Part shown: positions 16,158-23,858 of the stretch, piece by piece
Layout: each line of letters starts with the position of its first letter
Numbering within the stretch: position 1 is the stretch's first letter
From: Chloroflexota bacterium
GTDB lineage: Bacteria > Chloroflexota > Anaerolineae > UBA7937 > JACPPX01
Length of the DNA: 27,952 nt
Assembly: GCA_016190785.1 (NCBI GenBank)
Contig: JACPPX010000059.1
Coordinates: 1 to 27,952 of the forward strand
Direction of reading: 5' to 3'
Made by a program: the position numbers and the translations under genes
The notes under the pieces: generated by a model
What the model was told of the DNA's origin: nothing
Databases searched by the model: none
The model's input: only the letters and a program-made list of their open reading frames with translations

Positions 16158-17273
16158 ATGCGCATTGGAATTGATGCCCGGCTAGTTTATTACAGCCGGG
16201 CAGGGATTGGGCAATACATCCTGGGTCTTCTCCGCGGACTAGCCACCGTTTTGGAAGAGAAGCAACAGGAAGAATTTTTAGTCCTTAAGAGCAGAAGAGA
16301 TGGGAGTCTGCTGGGAGAGGTTTCCTCTTTCCCCCAACATCCTCTCTGGACCCCCAGTCACCATCTCCTGGAGCAATGGAGTCTGCCGTTGGAGCTCGCC
16401 CCCCTCGGCCTGGACCTTTTACACAGTCCAGATTTTATCCCTCCCTTTCGGCGAAGTTGCCGCTCGGTGATCACCATCCATGATCTGGCTTTCCTCCTTT
16501 ATCCCCATCTCCTTACGCCGCAAAGTGCCCGCTATTATGGCCAGATCGATCAGGCCGTGCGCCGCACGGACCATATCATTGCCGTATCCGAGGCCACCAA
16601 AAAAGATGCGGTGCGGCTGCTAGGGGTGCCGGAGAAAAAAATCACGGTCATCTATGAAGCCGCCAACCCCATATTCCGCCCCGCATCCCGGCCCATTTCT
16701 CGCGAATTTCTCGGCCAAAAGTATGGATTGGAGCGGCCCTATCTTCTTTTCGTAAGCACCATCGAACCCCGCAAAAACCTCCCCACCCTCCTCCGCGCCT
16801 TCCGCAAACTTGTAGACGAGTACCATCCCGATGTGCTTCTGGCCGTGGCCGGGGAGCGGGGCTGGCTTTATCAAGAAGTCTTCGCCCTTACTAAGGAATT
16901 TGATTTGGAGAAAGGAGTCCGCTTCCTAGGGAGGGTAGCCGAAGAAGATCTTCCCAGCCTCTATCAGGGGGCCGGGGGTCTAGTTCACCCCGCCCTCTAT
17001 GAGGGCTTCGGGCTTCCCCCACTGGAGGCTATGGCCTGCGGTACCCCCTGCATTGTGGCCAATGTCTCTTCTCTCCCAGAGGTGGTGGGAGATGCTGCCC
17101 TAATGGTGGACCCTCTGGATATAAACGGCTGGACGGTGGCGATGTGGCAAGTTTTGAATGATCCCCGCCTGAAAAAGGAACTGCGGGAGAAGGGATTGCG
17201 GCGTTCCTCCTTATTTTCCTGGGAAAAGACGGCCGGGGAAACCCTGGCGGTTTACCGCCGCTTCGCCCCATGA
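16158..17273 (+). CDS. GT4-family glycosyltransferase
   Basis: The 371-residue product has the two-domain GT-B layout. The N-terminal half starts with MRIGIDARLVYYSRAGIGQY, the glycine-containing acceptor-side motif of many GT4 enzymes. The C-terminal half has FVSTIEPRKNLPTLL and the nucleotide-sugar-binding EX7E motif (Glu282 and Glu290 in EGFGLPPLEAMACGTP). It transfers a sugar from a nucleotide donor to a lipid- or glycan-linked acceptor on the cytoplasmic side, probably for surface polysaccharide. Its stop overlaps the next ATG (ATGA), implying coupled translation with the second glycosyltransferase. It appears to be translated from a leaderless mRNA. Confidence 0.9.
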   Translation: MRIGIDARLVYYSRAGIGQYILGLLRGLATVLEEKQQEEFLVLKSRRDGSLLGEVSSFPQHPLWTPSHHLLEQWSLPLELAPLGLDLLHSPDFIPPFRRSCRSVITIHDLAFLLYPHLLTPQSARYYGQIDQAVRRTDHIIAVSEATKKDAVRLLGVPEKKITVIYEAANPIFRPASRPISREFLGQKYGLERPYLLFVSTIEPRKNLPTLLRAFRKLVDEYHPDVLLAVAGERGWLYQEVFALTKEFDLEKGVRFLGRVAEEDLPSLYQGAGGLVHPALYEGFGLPPLEAMACGTPCIVANVSSLPEVVGDAALMVDPLDINGWTVAMWQVLNDPRLKKELREKGLRRSSLFSWEKTAGETLAVYRRFAP

Positions 17274-18496
17274 AAATACTGTTCCTCACCCCCGACCTCC
17301 CCTACCCTCCCCAGCAAGGGGGGACCATCCGCAGTTACCAATTCATGTCTCACCTTGCTTCGATGCACGAGATCTATCTCATCTCCTTTGCCGAGAAAGA
17401 GACCGACCCAGATTCGGTTGACCATCTACAGAGATTGTGTCGCAATGTTGCTGTTATACCAGCACCACACCGCAGCAACTGGGAACGGCTCCGCAGCCTT
17501 TTCTTATCAAACCAGCCCGATATGGCCTCTCGCCGCTACTCAACACAATTCAAAGCACACCTGGATACCCTGCTTGCCGAGGAGAGATTTGAAATCGTCC
17601 AAATTGAAAGCCTGGAAATGTCACCTTACATCTCCACCATCCAGACGAGAAAGAATAGCACTGGCCCACGGATCATATTCGATGACCTGAACATCGAGTA
17701 TCGATTACAACGCCGTGCCTGGGAAACGGACCGGGATGTCCCTGGCCGATGGGGGGAAGCCTTCTATTCTTTAATCCAATGGCAGCGGCTCATCTTCTAC
17801 GAGCGCCGAGCGTTGCAACATGCTGATGGCGCCCTGGCCGTCTCCCAGGAAGATGCTGAGGGGTTACGGCAACTCGTCCCCCAAGCCAGAGTAGCAGTAA
17901 TCCCCAATGGGGTGGATACTTCTTTCTATCGGCACACAGAGGATCCTGGCGGTGAAAAACTAGTTTTTGTGGGGAAAATGGATTTCCGCCCCAATGTTGA
18001 TGGGGTATTGTGGTTCACCGAAAATGTATGGCCGCGGATCAAGAGGGAAAAACCCCATGCCCAGTTCTGGGTAGTGGGCAAAAACCCTTCGCCGAGAGTG
18101 CGGAGCCTGGCTAGAGAAAGAGAGATAATTGTTACGGGACCGGTCCCCGATGTCCGCCCCTATTTAGCAAATGCAGCAGTGGTGGCCATCCCTCTGCGCA
18201 TGGGGAGCGGGACCCGGCTCAAAGTCCTAGAGGCTATGGCCATGGGCAAGGCCATTGTCTCCACAACACTGGGATGCGAAGGAATTGCTCTCCAACCTGG
18301 GCAAGAAGTACTCATCGCCGATGAGCCGGAGGAGTTTGCCAAGTATACTCTTCAACTCTTGGAAGATCGGGAGGCAAGGGTTAGAATGGGAGCCCGGATG
18401 AGACTCTTGGCAGAGGAAAAGCACGACTGGAAAATAATAGTGCCCCAATTGGAGGATTTCTACATTCAGATCAATCCTCCCGTAGCAAGGAGTTGA
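17270..18496 (+). CDS. Second GT4-family glycosyltransferase
   Basis: The 408-residue product begins MKILFLTPDLPYPPQQGGTI, typical of GT4 proteins of the sugar-transferase/PEP-CTERM-associated group, and continues with HADGALAVSQEDAEGL, VIPNGVDTSFY and FVGKMDFRPNVDGVLWF. The C-terminal donor-site segment is MGSGTRLKVLEAMAMGKAIV. It probably adds another sugar in the same glycan pathway as the preceding gene. It overlaps that gene by four bases and is followed one base later by murA, so the three are very likely one operon. The specific sugar is unknown. Confidence 0.9.
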   Translation: MKILFLTPDLPYPPQQGGTIRSYQFMSHLASMHEIYLISFAEKETDPDSVDHLQRLCRNVAVIPAPHRSNWERLRSLFLSNQPDMASRRYSTQFKAHLDTLLAEERFEIVQIESLEMSPYISTIQTRKNSTGPRIIFDDLNIEYRLQRRAWETDRDVPGRWGEAFYSLIQWQRLIFYERRALQHADGALAVSQEDAEGLRQLVPQARVAVIPNGVDTSFYRHTEDPGGEKLVFVGKMDFRPNVDGVLWFTENVWPRIKREKPHAQFWVVGKNPSPRVRSLAREREIIVTGPVPDVRPYLANAAVVAIPLRMGSGTRLKVLEAMAMGKAIVSTTLGCEGIALQPGQEVLIADEPEEFAKYTLQLLEDREARVRMGARMRLLAEEKHDWKIIVPQLEDFYIQINPPVARS

Positions 18497-18497
18497 T

Positions 18498-19778
18498 ATG
18501 GAGCGCTTCGTAATCCGAGGTGGCTACCCCTTGCGGGGGGAGATAACGCCCAGCGGGAATAAGAATGCGGCAGTAGCCCTCCTCGCTGCCAGCCTGCTCA
18601 CCGACCAGGAGGTGGTTTTGCACAACCTGCCTCGCATCCGCGATGTTCTAACTATGCTCCAAATCCTGGCCCACCTCGGGGTTGAGATCCGAGATTCCGG
18701 AGGACACGAAATCGTCCTCCGCGCCCGAGAGGTAAAAACTAACTCCATCCCCCCTGAACTGGCGAGGGAAATCCGGGCCTCTATCTTATTTCTCGGCCCA
18801 CTGCTGGCCCGCACTGGTGGGGTTGTCCTCCCTCCTCCCGGGGGAGATGTTATCGGGAGACGACGAGTAGACACCCACCTAATGGCCTTGCAGGCCCTGG
18901 GGGCCAAATCCGAAGTAGCCAATGAGTACCATCTCCAGGCTAAACAATTAAGCGGCCAGGAAATTTTCCTAGACGAGGCCTCGGTCACCGGCACCGAAAA
19001 CGCTTTGATGACTGCGGTCCTGGCCCAGGGAACGACTACCATCCGCAATGCCGCCAGCGAGCCCCATGTCCAGGAACTGGCAAATTTCCTGAATAAAATG
19101 GGGGCCCGCATCTCGGGCATCGGCTCCAACACGCTGGTGGTGGATGGTGTCGATCGGTTGCAAGGGGTCGAGCACGAGATTGGCCCCGACCACATCGAGG
19201 TGGGGTCTTTCATCGCTGCCGCCGCGGCCACCGGAGGAGAAATAACCATCCGCCGCGCCGCCCCGCAAAATTTGCGGATGATTTCTCTAATCTTCCGTCG
19301 GCTAGGGGTAGATTTCCAAATCCAGGGGGATGATGTCTATATCCCGCAGCAGAAATCGCCCAAGATCGAATTCGATGTTGGAGGGGCTATCCCAAAGATA
19401 GATGATGGCCCCTGGCCGGCCTTCCCAGCGGATCTCATGTCCATGGCCATTGTCGTTGCCACTCAGGCGGAGGGGACGGTGCTTTTCTTTGAAAAAATGT
19501 TTGAGAGTCGGTTATACTTTGTGGACAAACTAATCGCCATGGGCGCTCGGCTGGTCCTGGCTGATCCCCACCGCGTGGTGGTTATCGGCCCCTCCCAGTT
19601 GCACGGAGCAACTATGGAGAGCCCCGACATCCGAGCGGGGATGGCCTTGCTCATTGCCGCTCTCTGTGCCCAGGGCCAGAGCATCATTAAAAACATCGGC
19701 CAGATTGACCGCGGCTACGAACGGATTGAGGAGCGGCTGCAGAAACTAGGGGCCAGGATAGAGCGGGTTAACACCTAA
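18498..19778 (+). CDS. murA: UDP-N-acetylglucosamine 1-carboxyvinyltransferase MurA, with Asp at the Cys115 position
   Basis: The 426-residue product is full length for MurA, which transfers enolpyruvate from phosphoenolpyruvate to UDP-GlcNAc in the first committed step of peptidoglycan synthesis in the cytoplasm. Visible landmarks are Lys22 and Asn23 in PSGNKNAAV and the DDGPWPAFPADLMSM segment, which contains the catalytic-base region. In the mobile loop, PPGGDVIGRRRVDTH replaces the usual PGGCxIGxRPVDxH: Asp117 sits where E. coli MurA has Cys115. In known enzymes that change gives activity with natural fosfomycin resistance. AAGGAG lies five bases before the ATG. It is the last gene of the glycosyltransferase operon. 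Confidence 0.95.
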   Translation: MERFVIRGGYPLRGEITPSGNKNAAVALLAASLLTDQEVVLHNLPRIRDVLTMLQILAHLGVEIRDSGGHEIVLRAREVKTNSIPPELAREIRASILFLGPLLARTGGVVLPPPGGDVIGRRRVDTHLMALQALGAKSEVANEYHLQAKQLSGQEIFLDEASVTGTENALMTAVLAQGTTTIRNAASEPHVQELANFLNKMGARISGIGSNTLVVDGVDRLQGVEHEIGPDHIEVGSFIAAAAATGGEITIRRAAPQNLRMISLIFRRLGVDFQIQGDDVYIPQQKSPKIEFDVGGAIPKIDDGPWPAFPADLMSMAIVVATQAEGTVLFFEKMFESRLYFVDKLIAMGARLVLADPHRVVVIGPSQLHGATMESPDIRAGMALLIAALCAQGQSIIKNIGQIDRGYERIEERLQKLGARIERVNT

Positions 19779-19880
19779 AATCTTGTCCGTCTGTGTCGCC
19801 CGCCAGAGAGGATTTCTCAGTATCGCCAGATTTCACTTCCGGCGGCTTTCTTTATAAAATCCCAAATTGCAATACCAGCG

Positions 19881-19886
19881 TATAAT
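19881..19886 (+). promoter_or_regulatory. -10 element upstream of msrA
   Basis: TATAAT is perfect, but no convincing -35 is found at 16-18 bp. The predicted start near 19893 would leave a 14-nt leader containing GAGGG (19893-19897) before the ATG at 19907. This favours 19907 over the TTG at 19889 as the start codon. Confidence 0.4.
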
Positions 19887-19906
19887 ACTTGCGAGGGATA
19901 AAGCCT

Positions 19907-20479
19907 ATGGACAAGGTAGAAAGGCCAAACGGGAATGGATCATCGGGGAAGGAGATGGCCACCATTGCCGGGGGCTGCTTCTGGTGCCTGGAAGCGGTCT
20001 TTGACCAGTTAGAGGGGGTGGAAAGTGTGGTCTCCGGTTACGCGGGGGGCCATGTCCCCAACCCATCCTACGCCCATGTCTGCACTGGAACCACTGGCCA
20101 TGCCGAAACTGTGCAGATCACTTTTGACCCCAAAGTAATATCCTATCGCGAACTTCTGGAAATCTTCTTCTACATCCATGACCCCACTACCCTCAACCGC
20201 CAGGGGCCGGATGTGGGAACCCAATATCGCTCCGCTATCTTCTACCATTCCCCGGAACAGAAACGGGTGGCGGAAGAGGTCATCGGCGAAGTCAACAGCC
20301 ATGGGGCCTGGGGGGCGGCGGTGGTCACCGAACTCAACCCGTTTACCATCTTCTATCCCGCCGAGGACTACCATCAGAAGTACTTCCACAATAACCCCGA
20401 CCAAGCCTATTGCCGGGCAGTGGTGGCCCCCAAGGTGGCCAAGTTCCGCCAAAAGTATCTGGCCCGACTCAAGAACTAG
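19907..20479 (+). CDS. msrA: Peptide-methionine (S)-S-oxide reductase MsrA
   Basis: With the start at 19907 the product is 190 residues. The catalytic motif GGCFWCLEAVFDQLEGV has nucleophile Cys24. Further family motifs are GYAGG, GHAETVQITFDP, RQGPDVGTQYRSAIFYH and AEDYHQKY. The enzyme repairs oxidised methionine in proteins, in the cytoplasm, with reduction by thioredoxin through resolving cysteines; a Cys in QAYCRAVV near the C terminus may serve. Only the A domain is present, with no fused MsrB. There is no signal peptide. Confidence 0.95.
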   Translation: MDKVERPNGNGSSGKEMATIAGGCFWCLEAVFDQLEGVESVVSGYAGGHVPNPSYAHVCTGTTGHAETVQITFDPKVISYRELLEIFFYIHDPTTLNRQGPDVGTQYRSAIFYHSPEQKRVAEEVIGEVNSHGAWGAAVVTELNPFTIFYPAEDYHQKYFHNNPDQAYCRAVVAPKVAKFRQKYLARLKN

Positions 20480-20503
20480 AACCAAGGGCAAGAAAAGTGA
20501 ATT

Positions 20504-20531
20504 GTCGCCGGAGACGAGTCCGGCGACTTTA
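20504..20531 (+). terminator. Rho-independent terminator after msrA
   Basis: GTCGCCGG (20504-20511) and CCGGCGAC (20520-20527) form a perfect 8-bp GC-rich stem with an 8-nt loop, followed by TTTAATTTAT. It begins 24 nt after the msrA stop, and the U-rich tail runs directly into the -10 box of folK. Confidence 0.8.
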
Positions 20532-20534
20532 ATT

Positions 20535-20540
20535 TATAAT
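20535..20540 (+). promoter_or_regulatory. -10 element of folK, embedded after the msrA terminator
   Basis: A perfect TATAAT ends nine bases before the folK ATG (20550), the same spacing as at the glycosyltransferase operon. The region that should hold the -35 is occupied by the terminator hairpin and matches consensus poorly. No ribosome binding site lies between, so the message would be leaderless or nearly so. Confidence 0.5.
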
Positions 20541-20549
20541 CCTTAGCCG

Positions 20550-21047
20550 ATGGCTACCGTCTATTTGGGGATGGGAAGCAATTTGGGAGACCGGGAGAAA
20601 AACCTAAACCTGGCCCTGGAAAAGTTGGGCCGGGTTGGCAAAGTCACGGAGGTTTCCTCGCTTTACGAGACCGAGCCGGTAGGCTACCAAGACCAACCCT
20701 GGTTCCTAAATATGGTCTGCGAATTGCAAACCGAACTCTCCCCCCACGAGTTGCTCCAAAGCCTTAAAGCCATTGAAAAAAATATGGGCCGCACCCCCGG
20801 CCCTCGCTTCGGCCCGCGACCCATTGACCTCGACATCTTGCTCTACAAGGATCTAGTGCTCAATACTCCGGAACTAATTATTCCCCATCCGCGCCTAGCA
20901 GAACGGGCTTTTGTCCTCATCCCCCTGGCGGAGATCGCCCCCCAGGTTCTTCATCCCGTCCTCAAGAAAACGATACAAGAACTTAGAGATTCCTTATCTC
21001 CCGGATCAGAGGTCAGACCCTTTCCGGGTTCTGGAGCCAGTAGTTAA
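20550..21047 (+). CDS. folK: 2-amino-4-hydroxy-6-hydroxymethyldihydropteridine pyrophosphokinase FolK (HPPK)
   Basis: The 165-residue product starts with the family motif VYLGMGSNLGDRE and has SSLYETEPVGYQDQPWFLN and the signature RFGPRPIDLDILLY, which holds the paired Asp residues that bind magnesium and ATP. It transfers pyrophosphate from ATP to the pterin in folate synthesis in the cytoplasm. It is of normal length, with a short tail that overlaps the convergent deacetylase gene by 35 bases. Other folate genes are not adjacent. Confidence 0.95.
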   Translation: MATVYLGMGSNLGDREKNLNLALEKLGRVGKVTEVSSLYETEPVGYQDQPWFLNMVCELQTELSPHELLQSLKAIEKNMGRTPGPRFGPRPIDLDILLYKDLVLNTPELIIPHPRLAERAFVLIPLAEIAPQVLHPVLKKTIQELRDSLSPGSEVRPFPGSGASS

Positions 21048-21960
21048 GCCAGTAGGTAAAATCCTCTATCTTGTACGATCCCCGGATGCGGATGCGCAGC
21101 AACTCAAAGGGAGTTGCTGCCGATTGCAGAGCGCCCTGGTGCTCGGTAAGAGCCCCCCAGTACCCCGCACTGGCCAGGACAGCAATAGCCTCTTGGTCGT
21201 AGTCGCCGGCGGGGTAGGAGAAAAAACGCACGGCTTGGCCAGAGTGAGCCTCCACTGACTCTTTAGAGCCAAGAATCTGCCATACCAGAAAAGCGTAGGA
21301 TTTATTCCGCAAATCAGGATGATCCTTGGAGTGGCTCCCAAACTCCATCCCCGCTTCTGCCATCTCCGTCACCTGCTCCCAGGTCAGATACTCTTCGCGG
21401 CCCTCATCGCTGAAGGAGGTGATGGGGAAAAAACTCCCAATGAAACCGTACTTTTGCAACAGAGGAAAGGCCTCGGTATAGGAATCGCGATAGCCATCGT
21501 CGAAGGTGAGGACTATTGGCTTAGGAGGAAGAGATTGGCCAATGCTAAGGTAGTAAATGAGATCCACCAAAGTAACTGTCTGGTAGCCCTGGGCTTGAAG
21601 ATAAAGAAGTTGCTCTTCAAAATTCTCGGAACTCACCGTGAGGTCGCGGCGGATCTCATCCGCCCCCGGTGGGACTTCACCGATGTGGTGATACATGAGA
21701 ATGGGAAGGACCACTACTCGTGGGAAGGCATCGGGGGTAGGCTGGGGGGTAGGAGTCGGCGTAGGGGTTGGAGTAGGGGTGGGCGTGGGAGTAGAAGTGG
21801 GACTAGGGCTGGGAGATGGGTTAGCGATAATAGTGGGCGAGACTTCGGCAACTTGGGGAGTAGGGGTTACTACCTCCTGGGGGAAGACGTTGGGCAGAAT
21901 ATCGCACCCCACAAGGAGAAGGCAGCCAAAAACCAGGAGCACGGCCCAGTTTTTGCCCAC
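21013..21960 (-). CDS. Lipoprotein polysaccharide deacetylase (NodB/CE4 type)
   Basis: The GTG at 21960 starts a 315-residue product with a lipoprotein signal (LLLVGC, Cys19). A Ser/Pro/Thr linker follows, with eight TP units in a row at residues 57-72, and then a CE4 domain. Metal and catalytic motifs are visible: VLTFDDGYRDS at about residues 150-159 and the HxxxxH-type SHSKDHPDL. FFSYPAGDYD and TPFELLRIRI match later motifs. These enzymes remove N- or O-acetyl groups from cell-wall or extracellular polysaccharides; the stalk would place the domain beyond the membrane. The gene lies downstream of a strong promoter that appears to give a leaderless transcript. Confidence 0.9.
   Translation of the reverse strand: MGKNWAVLLVFGCLLLVGCDILPNVFPQEVVTPTPQVAEVSPTIIANPSPSPSPTSTPTPTPTPTPTPTPTPQPTPDAFPRVVVLPILMYHHIGEVPPGADEIRRDLTVSSENFEEQLLYLQAQGYQTVTLVDLIYYLSIGQSLPPKPIVLTFDDGYRDSYTEAFPLLQKYGFIGSFFPITSFSDEGREEYLTWEQVTEMAEAGMEFGSHSKDHPDLRNKSYAFLVWQILGSKESVEAHSGQAVRFFSYPAGDYDQEAIAVLASAGYWGALTEHQGALQSAATPFELLRIRIRGSYKIEDFTYWLNYWLQNPERV
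21745..21792 (-). repeat. (Thr-Pro)8 coding microsatellite-like tract
   Basis: Eight consecutive Thr-Pro codon pairs form imperfect 6-bp repeats within the deacetylase linker, with codon wobble between units. Such tracts can change length by slippage without loss of frame. Confidence 0.75.
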
Positions 21961-21966
21961 GGGGTA

Positions 21967-21995
21967 AGGCTAAACCGAGCCGCGCTTCCTGTCAA
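21967..21995 (-). promoter_or_regulatory. Promoter of the deacetylase gene
   Basis: On the minus strand a perfect TTGACA (21990-21995), a 17-bp spacer and TAGCCT (21967-21972) are seen. The predicted start, seven bases after the -10 box, falls on the first base of the GTG start codon (21960). There is no room for a ribosome binding site. Confidence 0.55.
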
Positions 21996-22007
21996 GGCTT
22001 AGTAAGC

Positions 22008-22799
22008 CTATCTACTTCGAGGGAGGAGCATTATCTGCGGGGCATCGACCGCGGGGTGCTTCTGGATACCGACCTCCGCTCCGAAAACCTCGGCGATCCG
22101 CTCTTTGCTAAGCACCTCCTGCGGAGAGCCATCAGCTACCAGACGCCCCCGGTCCATTAGCAGGAGCCGACGAAAATAGAGAGCGGCCAGATTCAAATCG
22201 TGGATGGCGGCGAAAACAGTCAAACCTTTCTCCTGATTCAAGCGCCGGACCAGGTCCAGGATAGCCAATTGATGGGCAATGTCCAGATGCACCGTCGGCT
22301 CATCCAGGAGGAGGATCTCCGGCTCCTGGGCCAGGGCCATGGCCAGGATAACTTGTTGTCTCTCCCCACCGGACAGTTCATTGAAAAGTCGGGAAGATAA
22401 CCCTGCGATTCCCACCCAGGCCATAGTCTCCTCTGCTACCTGCCGGTCCTGGCCGGTAACCCCTCTCCAGGGGCGGAGATAAGGGGTTCGACCCAGAAGG
22501 ACCATCTCTTCGACGGTGAAGCCGAAGGGCACTTCCAGGGATTGAGGCACCACCGCGATCCTTTGCCCAATTTCTCGCCGCGAAAAACCGCTCAGTCCTC
22601 TCCCGTCCAACCATACCCTACCTCCTTGCGGGGATAAAACGCCACTCAATACTCGCAAGAGGGTGGTCTTCCCCGAGCCGTTGGGGCCGATTAGTGCTGC
22701 CCTTTCCCCCGGCCCCAGATGCAGGGAAACCTCGCGCAGAACCAAGCCGTGATAGTAGGCGAAATTAACCTTTTCACAGCGCATAGAGATTAAAGACAT
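22008..22799 (-). CDS. ABC transporter ATPase, cobalamin/iron-siderophore family (BtuD-like)
   Basis: The 263-residue product has Walker A GPNGSGKT (residues 38-45), the ABC signature LSGGERQQ (142-149), Walker B ILLLDEP (162-168) and the H-loop region AAIHDLNLAA. The sequence between is typical of FecE/BtuD/HmuV ATPases of type II importers. It powers uptake through the permease encoded 12 bp upstream. Substrate assignment to cobalamin rests on the riboswitch at the head of the operon, not on the ATPase itself. It is the last gene of the operon. Confidence 0.92.
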   Translation of the reverse strand: MSLISMRCEKVNFAYYHGLVLREVSLHLGPGERAALIGPNGSGKTTLLRVLSGVLSPQGGRVWLDGRGLSGFSRREIGQRIAVVPQSLEVPFGFTVEEMVLLGRTPYLRPWRGVTGQDRQVAEETMAWVGIAGLSSRLFNELSGGERQQVILAMALAQEPEILLLDEPTVHLDIAHQLAILDLVRRLNQEKGLTVFAAIHDLNLAALYFRRLLLMDRGRLVADGSPQEVLSKERIAEVFGAEVGIQKHPAVDAPQIMLLPRSR

Positions 22800-22811
22800 G
22801 GGAATGCTTTT

Positions 22812-23855
22812 TTAAAACGAATACTCCCGCTTATAGCTCCGCAAGAGATAGATGAAAAAGGGGGCCCCGATGAGGGCAGTGATGATCCCCACCGGGATCT
22901 CCTGCGGGGCGAGGAGGGTGCGGGAAAAAAGGTCGGCCAGCACCAAAAAAATGGCTCCGATCAGAGCCGAAGCGGGAAGAAGGGGTCGGTGCTCGGGACC
23001 AAAAAGAAGCCGGGCGCTGTGGGGGATGATAAGCCCCACGAAACCGATGAGCCCACTGATGGAGACTGCCGCCGCCGTCAAGAGCGAGCCCAAAGCCAGA
23101 AGGAGTAGCTTGCGCCTTTCCACTTCCACCCCCAGGTGCGCCGCCGCCTCTTCCCCCAGTAGCAAAGCATTTAAATCCGCGGTAAAAACTCGGGAAACAA
23201 GCCCCGCGCCCAGGAGCAACGGAACCACCACCGCCAACTTACTCCATCCACTTCCCGAAAATCCGCCCATGGTCCAGTAAATCGTGCGCTTAAGGGTGAC
23301 ATCGTTGAGCAGCCACAGAAAGGCCATAACCGCGGTGAGCACCGAACTCACCGCAAACCCGGCGAGAAGAAGGGTGATGATGGGGGTGCGGGAGCCAACC
23401 AGAGATATGCGGTAAACGATGCTCACTGCCAAAAGAGCACCCAGAAAAGCGGCGGCGGGGACGGGGAGAAAACCAAAGGTGGCTAGTCCAGTTGAGGCCA
23501 GAATAGCCAGGGTGGCCCCCAGAGCGGCCCCCGCTGCAGTACCGATGACATAGGGGTCGGCTAAGGGATTGCGGAGTAACCCCTGGAAAATAGCCCCCGC
23601 AAGGGCCAATCCCGCGCCCACCACCGCCGCGGTTATCACCCGAGGGAGGCGGACCTCCATCACAATCGCCACTTCCTGCGGGGATAAATCGCCGACTGAG
23701 TCCGCCACTCCCAGTTCCTGACCGAGGACGGCCAGAATCCGCTCAAGGGGGATGGGGACCGCGCCCCCCGCTGTACCCAGGAGCACGGCCCCCAGCAAGA
23801 ACACGCCTAATATCCCCCAAGTCGCCCGCGGGTGACGGGATATAATTCGCCGCAT
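22812..23855 (-). CDS. ABC transporter permease, FecCD family (BtuC-like)
   Basis: The 347-residue product is polytopic, with about ten predicted membrane helices, as for FecCD/BtuC permeases. Family segments include LRLPRVITAAVVGAGLALAG, FQGLLRNPLADPYVIG, ISGLIGFVGLIIPHSARLL and a C-terminal IPVGIITALIGAPFFIYLL. The ISGLIGFVGLI region contains the coupling loop that contacts the ATPase. It starts three bases after the stop of the binding-protein gene. Cobalamin is the likely substrate because of the riboswitch upstream. Confidence 0.93.
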   Translation of the reverse strand: MRRIISRHPRATWGILGVFLLGAVLLGTAGGAVPIPLERILAVLGQELGVADSVGDLSPQEVAIVMEVRLPRVITAAVVGAGLALAGAIFQGLLRNPLADPYVIGTAAGAALGATLAILASTGLATFGFLPVPAAAFLGALLAVSIVYRISLVGSRTPIITLLLAGFAVSSVLTAVMAFLWLLNDVTLKRTIYWTMGGFSGSGWSKLAVVVPLLLGAGLVSRVFTADLNALLLGEEAAAHLGVEVERRKLLLLALGSLLTAAAVSISGLIGFVGLIIPHSARLLFGPEHRPLLPASALIGAIFLVLADLFSRTLLAPQEIPVGIITALIGAPFFIYLLRSYKREYSF

Positions 23856-23858
23856 TCG

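Noticed and set aside
18524..19249. Open frame of 241 codons antisense to murA
   Set aside because: It lies wholly within a strongly supported murA, is rich in Ser/Arg/Pro as expected for a shadow frame, and has no recognisable domain.
19779..19880. Terminator after murA
   Set aside because: Short inverted repeats such as GAGA/TCTC exist, but no stem with a U-tract that I can support.
21735..21880. Possible CRISPR-like or VNTR array
   Set aside because: The repeats are short, degenerate codon repeats of a Pro/Thr linker, with no spacers.
21319..22002. Open frame of 227 codons antisense to the deacetylase, with Gly/Arg-rich repeats
   Set aside because: It is the complement of the CE4 domain and Pro/Thr linker; the repeats simply mirror the (TP)n coding tract.
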